Assembly: GCF_014905175.1 (NCBI RefSeq)
Contig: NC_057789.1
Coordinates: 682,001-746,000, forward strand
Length of the DNA: 64,000 nucleotides
Direction: 5' to 3'
Source: Aphidius gifuensis
Lineage: Eukaryota > Arthropoda > Insecta > Hymenoptera > Braconidae
The notes under the pieces were generated by a model. It was not told the DNA's origin and did no database searches. It saw only the letters and a list, made by a program, of their open reading frames with translations. Both the position numbers and the translations under genes were made by a program. Shown here in pieces: positions 49,201-63,908 of the stretch; the first letter of the stretch is position 1; the number at the start of each line of letters is the position of its first letter.

Positions 49201-52200
49201 TATTTATCAAATTATTTATTTTTATTAATTAGCCATTGTTTAATTAATTTTTTTATTTAAAAAAAATTAATAAATCATCAAAAGTTTGAAAATCTTTTTT
49301 GTACTTTTTGTAGTAATTTAAAAAAAAAACTACTTAGGCCTTTGTACTATTGAAAAGTAAATATACAAATGACATAAATTAAATAAATTTTTTATAAAAG
49401 ATAACAAGATTTACCTCCAAGTATTTTAAAATTACGTTGGTCAAATAAATATCTCACTAAAGTTGTCGAAGATAAATCAGCTTTGGATAACAAATATTCA
49501 GTTATAAATAATTCAATTCTATTTGTGGTTGTTTGTCTAAATTATATCGGTAAATTAAACTGAATGAGATATATGTACAAGTCTGACAATGGTCTATCTG
49601 TCTGATCATTCAACACATTCAACACACACTCACTTAACCAATCAATTTTCACCAGAACCATTCAATAGTTTCACCAAATTTTACCATCTATTTTTCCACA
49701 AAAAAAAAAACCCAAAATACAAAATAAAATCATTCGTCTCAATATCCAGTTTAATTTAAAAATATAAAATTATAAAATTAACTCATTCAACTTGACAAAA
49801 TAAATAACAATGATAATTTTTTCAACAAAAAAGTTTTTAAATTAAAAATTTATATATTAATTTATAAATGCCAAAGAAAAACTTTGACCTACTTGAAATT
49901 TTAATAACTTTTCTCGTATAAATAATTATAAATTTTAATAGTTAAAATTTATAACAAGTTGTTATTGTTATTATTAAAAATAACAATTAATTTTAAAAAA
50001 TTATTTTTAGATTAAATAATAAATTTTTCGTTTAATTATTTTATTTTTAAGTCAACAATTTATGTCAACTTAAGTTGTATAATTTATTAATGTAAAATTG
50101 GCACAAACAACGACCACTGTTCAAGACTCTAATTAGTTTCTCGAATATCTTGTTATTTATGGAAACATTCGTCAATGTTATTGCCGGATGAGAAATTTCT
50201 ATATCGCCAAATAAACTCTCGAGGATAATGTTGATTTTCTCATTATCGTTTCTCCATGATTATTACGTATATATATTTTAAGAGGATAAATTATTATATT
50301 TCCTTTGTGAGCACTCAAGTGTGTTTGTTAAAAATTAAAAAAATATTATTTAATATCTTATCAAATAATTAAAAAAATAAATTTATCATTTTTAATTTAA
50401 TTTACTTTTGTTATTTTATAAATTTATTTTAATTCACCTGCGGTTAGAAAGTGAAAAGATTTAGTTAATAAATTTTTTTTTTTTTTTTTTGAATATATTA
50501 ATATAAAAAATAAATAAATTTAATAATGGGACAATCTTTTATTCTAAATCAACGAAAAACTTTCACCACTGTATCTATCGTGGTTTGTTGGAATTTAAAG
50601 TTAATTTTAACGCAAAAAAATATTTTCCTTTCAGCTATTGTGTAGTTTTTTTTTTTTGCCATTCAAAGTATTTCAACTATATATTTCCTTTCTTGAATCG
50701 GGGTTACATAAAATCTCAATTTATCTCGATTTGAAAAAAATAAAAAACAATCAGGATTCTAATAAAAATAAACAATGCTATTTTTTTTTTTTTTAAATTT
50801 TATTTTTTATAATAATAATAATAATTTGAGATGAAAAATAATATCAACAAAAGTATGACCTATTTAAAAATTAATTAAAACTGTAAACAAAGTTTTTTTT
50901 GCTAAATAAATAATAATTAATTTTAATAGTTAAAATTTTAAAGCAAATTGGATTTTTAATTTATTTTTTTGTATATTTAATAATAATATTTAGAACATGT
51001 CAAAGAAATTATATTGATTGACAAATTTAGTGTTAAAAAATTTCGAAAAACTTTAAAACTGCTCTATTTTTTAATTAAATAATAATTAAATAATAAATAT
51101 AATTAATGAACTCTTGAAAGCTCAAAAAAGCTCAAGTTTGTTTTTCAATTTTTCAAGTTTGTATTTTGATTTTTTATAATTTGTCAATCAATATATTATA
51201 AAAAAATTTGAAACCCCTAATCTGAAGAGAGCTTTAATCTACAGAGATTAGGGTTTTCAGTGGTTAAGGGTTAAAAGGATTCCCAAAATGAAAAAGGACT
51301 AAATCAGTGAAATTAGGCTCTTCTTAAATTACTTTTTAGTAATTACCCTTTTTTGCTAATAAGCCAAGAATGTAATTCAAATCTCTACATAAAAATAAAA
51401 AAACATTCTTTCATATTTCCTTATTGTTAATAAACTATTCGATAAATTTATATAAAAGTTTAAATGTCAAATTGAATAAAATTTAAACGAAATAATAAAA
51501 AGAAAAATTAATATCTAGGGTTAAGAGATACATGTCGAGACAATGATTTTACAGGTCAACACTTTGTGAAAGTTTTGTAAATATATCGCAGATCGATACA
51601 TTAAATAATAATAAAATAATAAATAATAATTATAAAAAGTTTTTTTTTTTTTTTTTTTATTTTTGTTATATAAAATAAAAATTTCAGTGCACGAAAGTTT
51701 TTCAAACTTTAATTTACTTTTTTTTTTCTTCTTCTTTTGGTTTATTTTATTATTTTTTTTCTTTTTTCTACCTCTGCAACTTTTACAAAACGAATTTTTC
51801 TCTTATGTATTTGTATGTGTCTGTGTATATTTCATAAAACTTTTATATCAGTTATAAAACTGACATTCTGTTTTTCAAAAGTTTGAAATCAAATTTTAAG
51901 ATTATTTTCATTTGTTATTCACTTTAATATTTTTTGTTGATTAAACGAGATAAAGTAGAAAAATAAAAAAAAAACTTTATATAAATTTTTTTTCAAAGTT
52001 TAAATAAATAAATATCAACTTTTTATAAATTCATATATGAAAATTGTATATTAAAAATAATAAATAAAAGTTTGAAATAATAAATGAAAAAATTTATTAT
52101 TTTTTGACATTGATTTAAAAATATATTAAAAAAATAAATAACAATTGTGTTTTTATCATCCGAAGAACAAATAAGCGTCTTGGCAATTTTCCCAACTTTG

Positions 52201-55200
52201 AAAAATTGAATTTTCCTTGGATAAATCTATTCGAGTTATCCATTGGGATGAACTTTCAATCGCTTTTCTTGTTCACCAACATCAGTCCTTTCAATTTTCC
52301 TTTTTTTCAACTCATTAATGATCCTTTATTTATCCTTTCATATTATTTTCATCTTCATTTGTCCATAACAAACAAATAAATAAATAAATTAACAAAATTA
52401 AAAGAGAAGAAGAATCAATTCAACTCAACCATCCTTCGAATATTCAATTACTCATCTCGACTAAAATTTATCCAACATACAAATTTATACACACGTATAT
52501 AAATTATATTGAAACTTGAAGCTCCGTATTTACTTAACTATTATTTCATAAAATTATATGACTCACTAACGAACATAACAATAATAATAATTTAGTTGTG
52601 AGATCAATTTATTAAGTTTTAATGTTGTTTTAAAATTTTTTATTTATAAATTTATTAATTTATTTAATCTCAAGAGTCAAGCTTGTGTGTCACACCTTTT
52701 TTTCTCTTCTATAAAAATAGTAATTTAATTTTTTAAATGATTTAAATATTCATAGACTATGATAATAGTAAAAATAAATTAACATCGTGCCAGTTAATAA
52801 TTATAAATACGAAAATAATTAATTTTACGATGATAAAAATATGTTTAAATAAATTTAATGATGGATTTTTTTTTGGCTTTAAATCGCGTGACTAAAAGAT
52901 CGCGTGATTGTGAAAAAAATACAGCTACAACCCTTTCTGTTTGTTTGTTAATATTCAAAGGTGATTTAATGACAAATTATTATTTAATTTGTTGATCAAT
53001 AAACAAATCAAATAAGTGTAATTTTATTATTTTAAAAATATTTACAAATGAATTTAAACTGAAAAAAGAGGTTAATTATTGTGTTGATAATCGTGAGAAT
53101 AATTATTTTGAAAAATTAATTAAAATTTACGTTATTTTTTTTATTAATTAATTTTTTATCGTGACAAATTGAGATGAAACTTACAATTGTAATATCCGGT
53201 GGTGGATGAAATTGTTGTTTATAAATGACCATTGGTTGGTTTTTCAATCAAGATATTAAATTGCGGCAATTTTACAAACACAGCAAGAAATTTTTAGCTT
53301 ATTTTTAGCTTACAATGTCTACAGATGAGTTTTGCAATTATAAATTCTCCAGTGAATTTATTCAGCAAAAAAATTTTAATGCAAATTCGCAATTAATTGA
53401 TTTTTAATTGATGAAAAGAAAAATATTTTTTTTTTTTTTAATATCAAATTTAATTTACTGATTTGAATTTTAAATTTTGATTTTTTGAGTGAATTGTCAT
53501 GTTGATTGTATGAATGGATTTATCAATTGAGTTATTTTTAATTTATGAAAATTGATATAGATTTACTGTCATGAATTTTTTCAATTATAATACTGAAATA
53601 TTAAAATTTTAACGTTAAAGTTTCTCTCTTCCTCTCTTGCGATATCTTTGAAATATTTATTTATTTTGTAATTTAATTACACCGTAAATTAATATTGACG
53701 ATATTGATAAATTTGTTTACCTTTATTCTGAATCAAAAAAAAAATACATCCCCTTTTTACAAACATAATTTTATTTGTAAATATTGTCTACAAAAAATAT
53801 TAATTTATTCTCTGTATATTATTTAATTAAAATTTCCTTGTAAAGTAAACAATAGTTAATTAAAAAATAATAATACACACTGTTTGTTATTAATTTAAAT
53901 TATTTATACTTGTAATTATCATTGAGCTGATAAGCAAGTTTTAATTTCTTGTATATAAATTTAGAAATAGTTCGAAGTGCCATGCGAGTAATATTTTTAT
54001 GTTTTAGAAAAAATTTCAAGCAGCTATCAAATTACCCAAGACAATTCAACATTTTTCAATTAATAAATTTATTTATCATTATTTTTTTATTTCATTTATA
54101 TGTCTTTGAATTTTATTTTTATTTATCGACATAAACTTGGACTCATTCTTCGTCTTGAGTGTCAGCTCTTTTCATTTTTTTTCTCCAATTTTCAAGAGTC
54201 ACGTTTGTGAAATTGTCAATCGTTTCTCAACAAATTCCTACAATAAAAAAACAACCCTACAAATACTTTCTTAATTACAAATTTTTGAAAAATAATTAAA
54301 TTCATCTTTTTAAAAAATTTTTCATCATTGATTAATTTTTTTAGCTACTTGTCAAGCTCATCAAATTCCTAGTTAACGTCAATTATTATCATTTTTTTTT
54401 TTTTGTTTATTTTGACAGCTTGACAAGCGCACGTGTGACATGTCATTCCCTGTCATTGTTTATTTATCTTGTATCTTTAATTTTTTTTTCAATTTTTGAT
54501 TTTTTTATTATGACAAACACGCTTGTTATAATTATCTTTATTTATTCAACTCTTTACATCACTTCCCATTGAGAAATAAATATTTATCTATTTAGCTTCA
54601 TTTTAAACTCATTTTCTTATATATAATTGTTGGGTTTTTTTACATGAACATATAACTGAATATTTATGATTATTTAAAAATAATTTTTAATAATTATTTT
54701 TATATTTATTGGTGAATATTAAATTGCCAGTGAATCACGCCAACTTTATTAAATTCTGAAAATAATAAAGCTCGACATAAATTTATGAGAAACGAATAAA
54801 TCGATAAATACTATTGGCAAAACTTTTATACATATATTTTATATAAAATTCATAATGGCATATAAATATATATCAAGAACAATTGAGAAATAACAAATGG
54901 AAAAAACTTGTCGATTTATTAATTCAATAAATATCAAAATCATGACAGATAATATTGTCTGAATGATAATTATAATTTCTATTTATGGCATTGTATCAAA
55001 AAGCAAAAAAAACATATCGATTTGAAAGTAAATATAAAAGTTAAAAATAAATTAAAATAAAGTTTTTAAAATTTATTTAAAGCTAAATTAAAATTGTTTG
55101 TAAATAATTATTTTTTAATCTTGATTTATAAGTCGATTTAATTTTTTTTTTTTTCATCAAGTTTTCAGTGTGAATTTTCATCTAGTTTGGAATTTTTAAT

Positions 55201-58200
55201 TGATAAAAACATGTATCCAATTGCACGCTCGATTAGTTTTATTTATTGAAATGTTTTTATTTTTAAAATTGTATAATTTATTAGTTTATTTTATTGAGGT
55301 GTGTTTGATTATTATTTGTGTGATGTAAATAATCGTGGGAATATATTTGGCAATTGGTAAAATTGGTTTTACTCGATTCAATAGTTTCAAGTGAATTTGC
55401 TGTATCGGTTATATTATCATCATCATCATACAGAATGATGCTTTGATATTAATTGCACGATATATCTGCTTGATTTATACCGAGCAATTACTGAATTGCT
55501 ATTTGTAATTTATATTTGTATTCATATGTGAGTTGGGCTGTTGTGTATACACACACACACAAATTGAAATGATTAATTCATCATTTAAATTGACTATTTA
55601 TATTTTTTTTTATCATTATTTTGATATACTTTTATTCAAAAAAGATTATTGCATTTTTTTTTCTATAATTTATATTTTATTTTATGCAATAACTTTCCAA
55701 TTTTTTTTTTTTTTTTTTAGAAATATGTAAATCATTTTGCACCAGGGCAAATTGAGATTTATCAAAATGAATTATCAAACTATCTATTTCAATTCTGAAA
55801 CTGTACTTTATTTTTTTTTTCATTCCTTTAGTTGTTTTTTTTTTTAAATTTTATTTTTCATTTGGCGATAATTTAAAAAGTCTTTAAATTAATTTAAAAT
55901 TATTTTCAGTAAATAAAATAATCATTAAATTTTTTAAAATTATTTTCCATCAATTAAAATCCTAATTAATTTATAAATTATCAAAAAAATAAAGTAAAAT
56001 ATTTCAAATATCAATAATTCATTTTTTTTTTTCAAATTTGTTATTGAAAAAAATAAATTAAAAAAAAAAAAGTGAGTAAATTTTCGATTAAAAACAAAAA
56101 ACGTATATTGAGAATGTCAGATTGGTAACATTTTAGTGGCATACCACACAAGAGTGAGTGAGAGAGATGAAGAGAGTTTGGGGAAGAGTTGTTGGGACAA
56201 TCGAGTACCACACCGCACTGTTCACACTGCTGCTGTTGCTGACAAAATCATGAGCCACTTGTTGATCACTCGATGACCATTTTGGCTTCATATACCTATC
56301 ATCTCAATATACATTTATATCTATATACCTGATAGAACAAACGATCACGTTAACAAACCGCCTGTTGACCGGTTAACCAACCATTGATCCTGTTTGAGGA
56401 TGAGAATTGTTGTTTAATGATTACCTCAACATGTCCTTCACGTCATTCACCACTTAACTCACTTTTTAACACCATAATAATAATAACAAAAATTTTTAAT
56501 TATTGTTTACAACGTAAATGCCATTTTAAACATCAAAAAATAAATAAATAAATAAAAGTTTTCTTCGACATTAAAATTCCGTTGTATTTTAAAAAATTTT
56601 AATTATCGTAATTACACGTGTTTAATAGATAAAAAACATGATTTTTATTATCATCTGTCGAGAGACATTAAAATGATTATGTGATGTACTTATCATCTAC
56701 AATAAATCAAGTCTCAAATAAAAAAAATTTTTATATATATTTTTTTTTTACGTTCAAATAATTCATACAAACAAAAAATATTTTAAAAAATTGTTTTAGA
56801 AATTTTTTTTATTTATTAATTACTAGATGATAATTTGATAATTAATTTTATTTTTTTATTTTTTTTTATTAAGATTCTATTGAGATGATAAAAATAAATC
56901 GAAAAGAAAAATTAAATTTGTTTAAATATATAGATAATAAATTGTTTTTTAATATTTTTTTTTTTTTTTTTGGTTTTAGGGGTTGAAAATATATGGAGTT
57001 GTTGCGTGATTTAATATTTTTTTAAATGCTCAATTATTCATGTAATATGGATATATATTTTGATAAGAATATGAAATTATTTAAGGGTGTGGTTGAGACA
57101 TGGCACGCGACGTTGTTTTGCTTTTTATTATTAAAACATATATTTTTTTTTTTATTACAAAATGGCTAGTGTTTTTACCTGCTGTATAATATTCTCGTTT
57201 GAATTTTGTCTCTGTTAATTTCTTTTTTTTTTTTAAATACCAAGATTCATCGTAATACAGCTGACGCATACACCTGTTTAAAAATTTTTGACTGTACTAT
57301 TTTTTAATGATTATTATTTATTTTATTTATTTATATTTATTTTCCCGTTGTATATTTCAAGCAAAGCTGTTTTTTTTTTTTCATTCTTTTCGTTGGCGGA
57401 AACAATTTAATAATTATACACATATATATGTGTTAATAAATTTTTTTTTTTATCAAAATGTGACATTGACTTGGCTATAAATTTATTTACTTTTTTAACA
57501 CCACAATTTACAAACACACATACACAATTTTGTAGGTGTAGATTTTTTTTTTTTTTTTTATTTTTTTTCATTGCTGTGACCTCGTTCCCATGATGAAATT
57601 ATCGTTGTTAAAAGTCAAGTCATGGAAAATAACGGATAAATAATTTGAGATGTTTTATAAAAAAAAAAATATTTGCGATAGTAAATTTATTTTTTGGATT
57701 TATGGGATATATTTTCTATGTATTAATTTAAATGAGAATGATTTTCTTTTTTTAGCTGGATGAATCTCTGATGGATCAGACATTTGTATATAGTTTTATA
57801 ATTTATATATGTATTTAAACATTTTTAAATAAATTTCACTTTTAAAGTGATTTATCGTCTGACATCGACAAATAAATGATAAAGATTTCTCTAATTATAA
57901 CTATCAATTTTATTTTTTTTTTTTTCTCTTAAAAATGATGATTTATTTGAAATATTTACTGTTAGATTTGTAATTTGCAGTTTTATATAAAAAATAATCT
58001 ATCAAATGGATTTTTAATTTTATAAAAAAAATCTAAAAGAAATATTTTTTACTTCTTTCTAAATTTCATCTAAAAAAATTCATTGAATCAATATTTTTTT
58101 TTTGATTTTCTAATAACCAATATCAACAATAATAAACTGCAATAATTTTTAAAAAAATTACTTCAATTTATTCTTAAATAATTATGCAAAATTAATTTTT

Positions 58201-60544
58201 TATTTTTAAATATTAATCAGGCATTTTTTATATTAAAAAAAAAAGCAAGAAAATTGAATAAAAAAAAATATAAAATCAATTTTTAATATTCATAAATTAT
58301 ATCTCATAATGAAATTTAAAATTCACAGCAATGAAAAACGTAAAATAAATTATCTTTTTAATATAATTAAATCGTTAAATATAATTACCAAAGTAAAATA
58401 TAAATTATCATAACAAAATTAAAATATAACGACATAAAATAATTCAACAACAATGACATATATTTAATAATCTTGATAATTTTCAATAATACTTGATTAA
58501 ATAAATAATTCATGATAAATAATTTGAAAATTCAAGATAAAAGAAAATGAAAAATAACATGAATTTAAATGAGTTCATTCACTGTTTACCATAACGACAA
58601 AATTTACAAAACTTTGTCGTTGTAATAATGAGTCATTATTAAACTAAGTTTAGCACAACGACGTTGTCCAGGGTCCTTGATGTATGTTTATGTTAATTTC
58701 TTTACGTGGCAACTTCAATTTTACCTTGTAGCATCAAAAACTCTCTAGACACTCGACAATAACCCGTTGCTTCTGAGCATGTTATTTAGATTCAAATTTA
58801 TCCTCTAAAAAATACCAACAAAAATAACACTCATAGGCATCAAATTTTTATTTATAACACCTTCATCTGTCATAATATTATTTAACTATATAAAAAAAAA
58901 AATATCTTTATTCTTTTATTGCGTTATGAAATTATGTTGTTTCATTTTTCTCTTTTTTTTTTACGTGATTTTTTTCCTTTAAAATATTCTCCTCTAAAAT
59001 TTATCATATTTTTCCGAATAAAAAAAAAATTTCTCTAATCAGAGATGTGTTATCATGCAAATATTAAACCCCAGGTATATGCAAAAATTTTTTTTTTTAT
59101 TATAAAATTCACAAATCAATAGATTTGTTTAAAAAAAAATAAAAAAGTTTTGAAATTTATTTTTATTTATGCATTATTTTGGGTTTGAAAAAAAAATTAT
59201 TTATTCTCGTCAAAATTCACATGTTGATTAATTTGTCGATAAATTTGCAAATATATTTTTTTTTTTTAATATTTATGTGAAATTAAAAAATTTTTTATAT
59301 CATAAACTTTCGTTATTGACACTGAGCCGATTATTGATAGGCTGCCTACATGCATTTTTTTTTTTTGTATAAAAATAATTTCTATTTTTTCTTATTAATT
59401 TAAATTTTTAAGGTATATTATTTTTGTATTTTTTATTATTTTTATTTATCAATGGCTTTATATGTATCGATATGAATATATTATAATAATTTTGTCGATA
59501 TTTTATGGTAATTTTTTTTTATTTTTTAAAATATACCGTAGGCACTTGTTACAAGGTCTTTGTCTTGCTTAAGGCCACCCATGAAATTTTATCGATCAAC
59601 TTTATTGAGATTCATTATAAAAATATAATAACGACGATAGGGGGAATGAGGAGAGAGAGGAGAGAGGAGAGAGGAAAGGACCAACACAATAAAATTTTAT
59701 CTCAAGGTACAATCCACTGATCAACCAATTTTTTATTCTTTTTTTCCTTTACCTCAAAATATTTATTTTTTTATATGAAATTTATCATTTTTTTTTGAAT
59801 ATACAATTTTTATGTTTTTTCTTTTTACGATTACCAGATGTTTTGAATTTCCGGGAGGAAAAAAAATATACTTAAATGGTTTAAATTATTTGTTGGGAAA
59901 AATTTAGAATATATTTAAAAAACAAAACAAATAATTTTCGATCTAAAACAATAGATTTTTTGTTTAGCTGTGAGAATTTTTATTAAAAAAAAAAAATTGT
60001 ACTTGTTGGCAGGTGACATTTGAAATACTCGTTGGTTTGTTGTTATAAAGGTATTTTTTAAAAAAATAGGTTTTTTTATTTTGTTTATTATGAAATACAC
60101 AAAAATACTTGCACGAATTTCACCACCTGTAAATAAAAAATTTAATGTATGGGTTATGCGCGTCCGGAACATACAGACGATTTGTTCTCGGTGTGTCTGA
60201 AACAGATGAGTTTATATTTTTCAGTTTAAATAATAAATAATGTATATAATAAATATATATGTATGAACAAAGACCATATACTTTATACTTGTTTGTTTTA
60301 CTTATTTTTAAATAAAACAAAAAATTATTATAATAGATATTACAATAGAACATGTCAAAGATTTAATAAATAAATAAATATACAAATAGAATTTATTATT
60401 ATATCGTTTTGATAAATATTTAATGCATTTATTTTTCACTTGCAAGTGAATATTTTAATTGTAAATTATTTTTAACGTTGATATTTTTAGGTGAAATATT
60501 AACGTTATGTAATTATTTATTAATAATTATTTTTCTTTATTATA
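46289..60544. other. Long non-coding stretch, probable first intron or intergenic DNA
   Basis: A/T-monotonous with few landmarks. These are a CpG-richer patch at 46405-46495 (GGCACGCATTTGTGCGTTACG), a more complex patch at 56100-56420 with CTGCTGCTGTTGCTG, and a GAGAGG tract at 59645-59680. No exon with reliable family similarity was seen. Confidence 0.4.
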
Positions 60545-61065
60545 AAAAGAACAGTTGTCATCGATAATTATGACAGATAGACAGATAGATAGATAGATAA
60601 TGTGTAAGTGTTTTACATTATCAAAAAAAATAAAAAAAGGTGTCAGAAATTTGAGGCAAATATTTTCTGGCATAGAACAAGTGCGTTTGTTCACATGGTC
60701 TGTGCTAGATTATATTTGCCTCAAACGTAATAAAGCTATTCAATGACTAAGAAACCATCTTATGAAAATAGATGGATCTGAAGGAGATCTCAAAATGCAT
60801 AAAAGATGTATTTGAACTCGAGACCCTAAGCACTGTAGGCAGGGCTCTTGCCGACTTAACCATCAGCTCACTCGATGAACTATTGATTATAAAAATTAGC
60901 CTTGAATTAAAAATTAGTTTATTATTCAAATCTAATTTTTTTTTACATTTATATTTTGTAATTTTTATTTGTATTATTTTCAGTATTAATTAGATCAATT
61001 TGGATTTGAATAAAAAACAATTTAAATAATATTTATCTGGTTTTACAAATATATAGTCGAAAAAA
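60545..61065 (-). repeat. tRNA-related dispersed repeat, copy 3
   Basis: The best-preserved copy. A 76-nt stem-loop at 60650-60725 has exactly complementary 14-base ends (TTTGAGGCAAATAT and ATATTTGCCTCAAA) and further internal pairing (GGCATAGA with TCTGTGCT). At 60808-60876 the minus strand is tRNA-like: GTGAGCTGATGGTTAAGTCG, then GCAAGAGCCCTGCCTAC, then GTCTCGAGTTCAAATAC. It is flanked on both sides by sequence shared with copy 2. Confidence 0.75.
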
Positions 61066-61403
61066 AAAAAAAAATAACAAAAGTCAAACAGTCACTACAT
61101 TTTACTATGCTCGTGGTTTTTATTTTCCTTGTATTTATGTCTAAAATAAAACCTTCATATTTTAAATTTTAATTTATCATTATTTTAATTATATATTAAT
61201 ATTGTCAAGCATAAACACAATCATATCATGACAATTTTAAATGTCTCTCTGAAATTATAAGTTGCTTCATACGTATTGCTTCTTGGATAAATTTAAAATT
61301 AATAAATCAATCAGTCATTGTATTGTAATTGAATTTAATGTAAATTTAATTTTTGTTGTCAACATGTGTCAGTTAAATAGACATCTAATTTTGTACAAAC
61401 ATA

Positions 61404-61409
61404 TTTATT
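61404..61409 (-). terminator. Poly(A) signal of the right-end gene
   Basis: Minus-strand AATAAA (in GAATAGAATAAATATG) lies about 65 nt beyond the TGA stop near 61472, a normal distance for a 3' end. Confidence 0.55.
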
Positions 61410-61471
61410 CTATTCATTAATCTTGATAGTACTTGTATAAAAAGCCGCAACCTATCCACTGGCAAATCAAG

Positions 61472-63908
61472 TCTCGAGTGTATATCTCCCGTCGTGGTTT
61501 TCATACTCTTTAAACACTTGGCCAAAAGAATCAGGCACATAGATAAAATGTGGGGCTATTACATGTGGCTGATAAGAAAACAAAAAATCAAATTAAATAA
61601 AAGCCAACCAAATAAAAAAAAACCACGATATAATCACAGTGGATAACCCGTGGTCCATCAAACGGCACGCGACCATATTTATTTTTAATTTTTGTTCCAT
61701 CTATTTCCTTCAAACAATAATTAAATATATTTTTTAAATTAAATTTTTTATCAACACACTGTCTAATTAAAATAAAAATAAAACAACTCATACTGAAAAT
61801 TTAATTTAGATTATTAAATATTATTTCATAATTTTATTGCATTTTATTTATGATCATATTCAAATGCTCATTTTTTTTCAACAGAATATATTGATTAAAA
61901 ATTTTAATAGTTGTCGTTGACTGTTGTCGTTATTGGTATTATTATTTATTTTACGATCAACTTTGTTTTATACAAACAAATATATAATATTATTTATCCA
62001 CAAGTCAACAACATTAATGTTTATTTTATAAAATGACTAATGAATATTTGATGATGTTGTATTTTATAAATTTTATTAGTATACATTTTTATATTTTAAT
62101 AAATCATTTGAAATATAAAATACATTGTTTATTTTTATATTTAATATATTTTTTATTATTTATCAATCAATAAATTCATGTTAATAATAATTTTAATAAT
62201 ATTTTTTTAATAACAAAATGTTAATATAAATATTTTAATTATTTTTTTCAAATTTTTTTCTATTGTTTGTTGAGTTTACGATTGAAACAATTCATGTGCA
62301 ACTGATTCTTTCTTTTGATAAATATACGATGCCCATTAGTTGTCCAAAAAACATTAACCAGTTGTCTTTTTTTTCACTGTTTAAATCCGTATAAAATCAA
62401 CGAAAAAACTCCTTTCATAGATAGCTAAACCCCCCGCGTTGTCTTTTTTATTTTTTTATTATTTTTCAGCCGGGGATTTATGATCCCTTGTTGCACCTTT
62501 ATCGTCTCCCCTGTTTATAGACATCCGATACATTTTATCCAGCCAATTACGAAGATAAATAAATATAATAATCATAGAAATTGTAAAGATGCATCTTTGT
62601 GAAAAAAAAAAATAAAACAGCCTTCGTCGAAATTGGCAATTCATAGAAAAATTGTATGTAGATGGAAAAATGAAATAAAATCACAGGTGAATATTTGCGC
62701 ACCCTTTTTAACTATTGATGACAATAAAAAAATATTCAAATAATAATTGCAAGCATGATAATAATTTTGCAGGTGCAAAAAATAAAACAGCGTAATTAGA
62801 ATTTTTTTTCTTTTTTTTTTTTTTTACTTTTTGTGTCGCAAAAATAATCACATAAAAAAAAATCTGGCAATTTTCTTTTTTTGCAGTGTCCTTGATGAAA
62901 TGCGTAATTACAATTTGATGAGAATGTATTTTTTTTTTTTTTTATTTTTAATTTCATTTTTATAAAATTGTAAAGATGAAAAAATAAATTTTTTTATTCT
63001 TTAAAATTATCCTGGTTTTAAGAAAAATAAAAATCAAGTTTTTTTTTTTTAAGATAAACGTTGTGATTAGGATACAGGGTCACTCGAGGTACTTAAATGT
63101 TCGTAAAATTAATTAAGAACTTGTTTCATCTTGTGGCAAATTAAATTCTAAAAAAAATAAAAAAAATTTAATGAAAAACTTGAAAATAATGATTTTTTTT
63201 ATTTTTCTTTATTTTTTAAACTTTTGATTTATACACGTTTCAGTTTTTATTTATTACTTTATTTTTGAGATAATAAAGAGCTTGTAAAAAACCATAAAAA
63301 TTATATTTTAATCGTAATATTTAATTCACAATTAATTGTTTGAAAAAAAAAAATTATTCAAAAAAATTTTAAACACAAATTGGATGAAATATTTTAAAAA
63401 ATAACTTTGAAGATTGTTATTTTCATTATTTTTATTTTCTTGTCTCAAGTGGAGAGGAGAGGAAAAAAAAAAAATCAATGACTCATTAGGATTTTAAACA
63501 TCAAGTGCCTTCACATTCATTTTAAACGAAAAAAAATATTAAAAAATAAAAAAGGTACACCCTCGAAAATTCTCAACATAATATATCATTTTATTTTTTC
63601 CCCAAATAATATTTTCTCAATTTTACTTTTATTATTATGAATAATAACAACAGTATGAAGAAAAATAAAAAATACAATTACATGACGAATTATTTGTTAT
63701 TTTTTGAGTTGACAAGTAGTTGGAGTATATAATTTGTCAGCCACCAAAGATAAAACTGAGAGTTCATCCCACGTATTGGTTACAAACGCCCCCTACATAA
63801 TCGTTCTTGTTCATTTTTTTATTTTGTTTTTTTTTTTTTTTTATTACCTGTTGTCAGTTGAATGACCTCGGTTGCATTTATCTCTGGCTCAGGTGTGTTA
63901 CAGCAGGT
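61472..63908 (-). CDS. Unidentified, probably secreted protein (3' exons; 5' part incomplete)
   Basis: Three exons can be supported. About 63908-63847 reads KLNTCCNTPEPEINATEVIQ up to a GTAATA donor. About 61783 to 61614 opens after TTTTAATTAG with QCVDKKFNLKNIFNYCLKEI and runs to PFDGPRVIHCDYI. About 61573 to 61472 follows TTATCAG with PHVIAPHFIYVPDSFGQVFK and ends RYTLET-stop. The last two join in phase if the donor is placed at ATC/GTGG or GTG/GTTT. Codon choice and balanced composition mark them as coding. Paired cysteines suggest an extracellular protein. Whether the 63.9-kb exon belongs to the same gene is inference, and intermediate exons are not resolved. I do not recognise the family. 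Confidence 0.5.

Noticed and set aside
62280..62400. Exon with NVFWTTNGHRIFIKRKNQLH on the minus strand
   Set aside because: The reading looks plausible but lacks a good acceptor (only GTGAAAAAAAAG) and does not join the exons at 61.5-61.8 kb in a provable phase.
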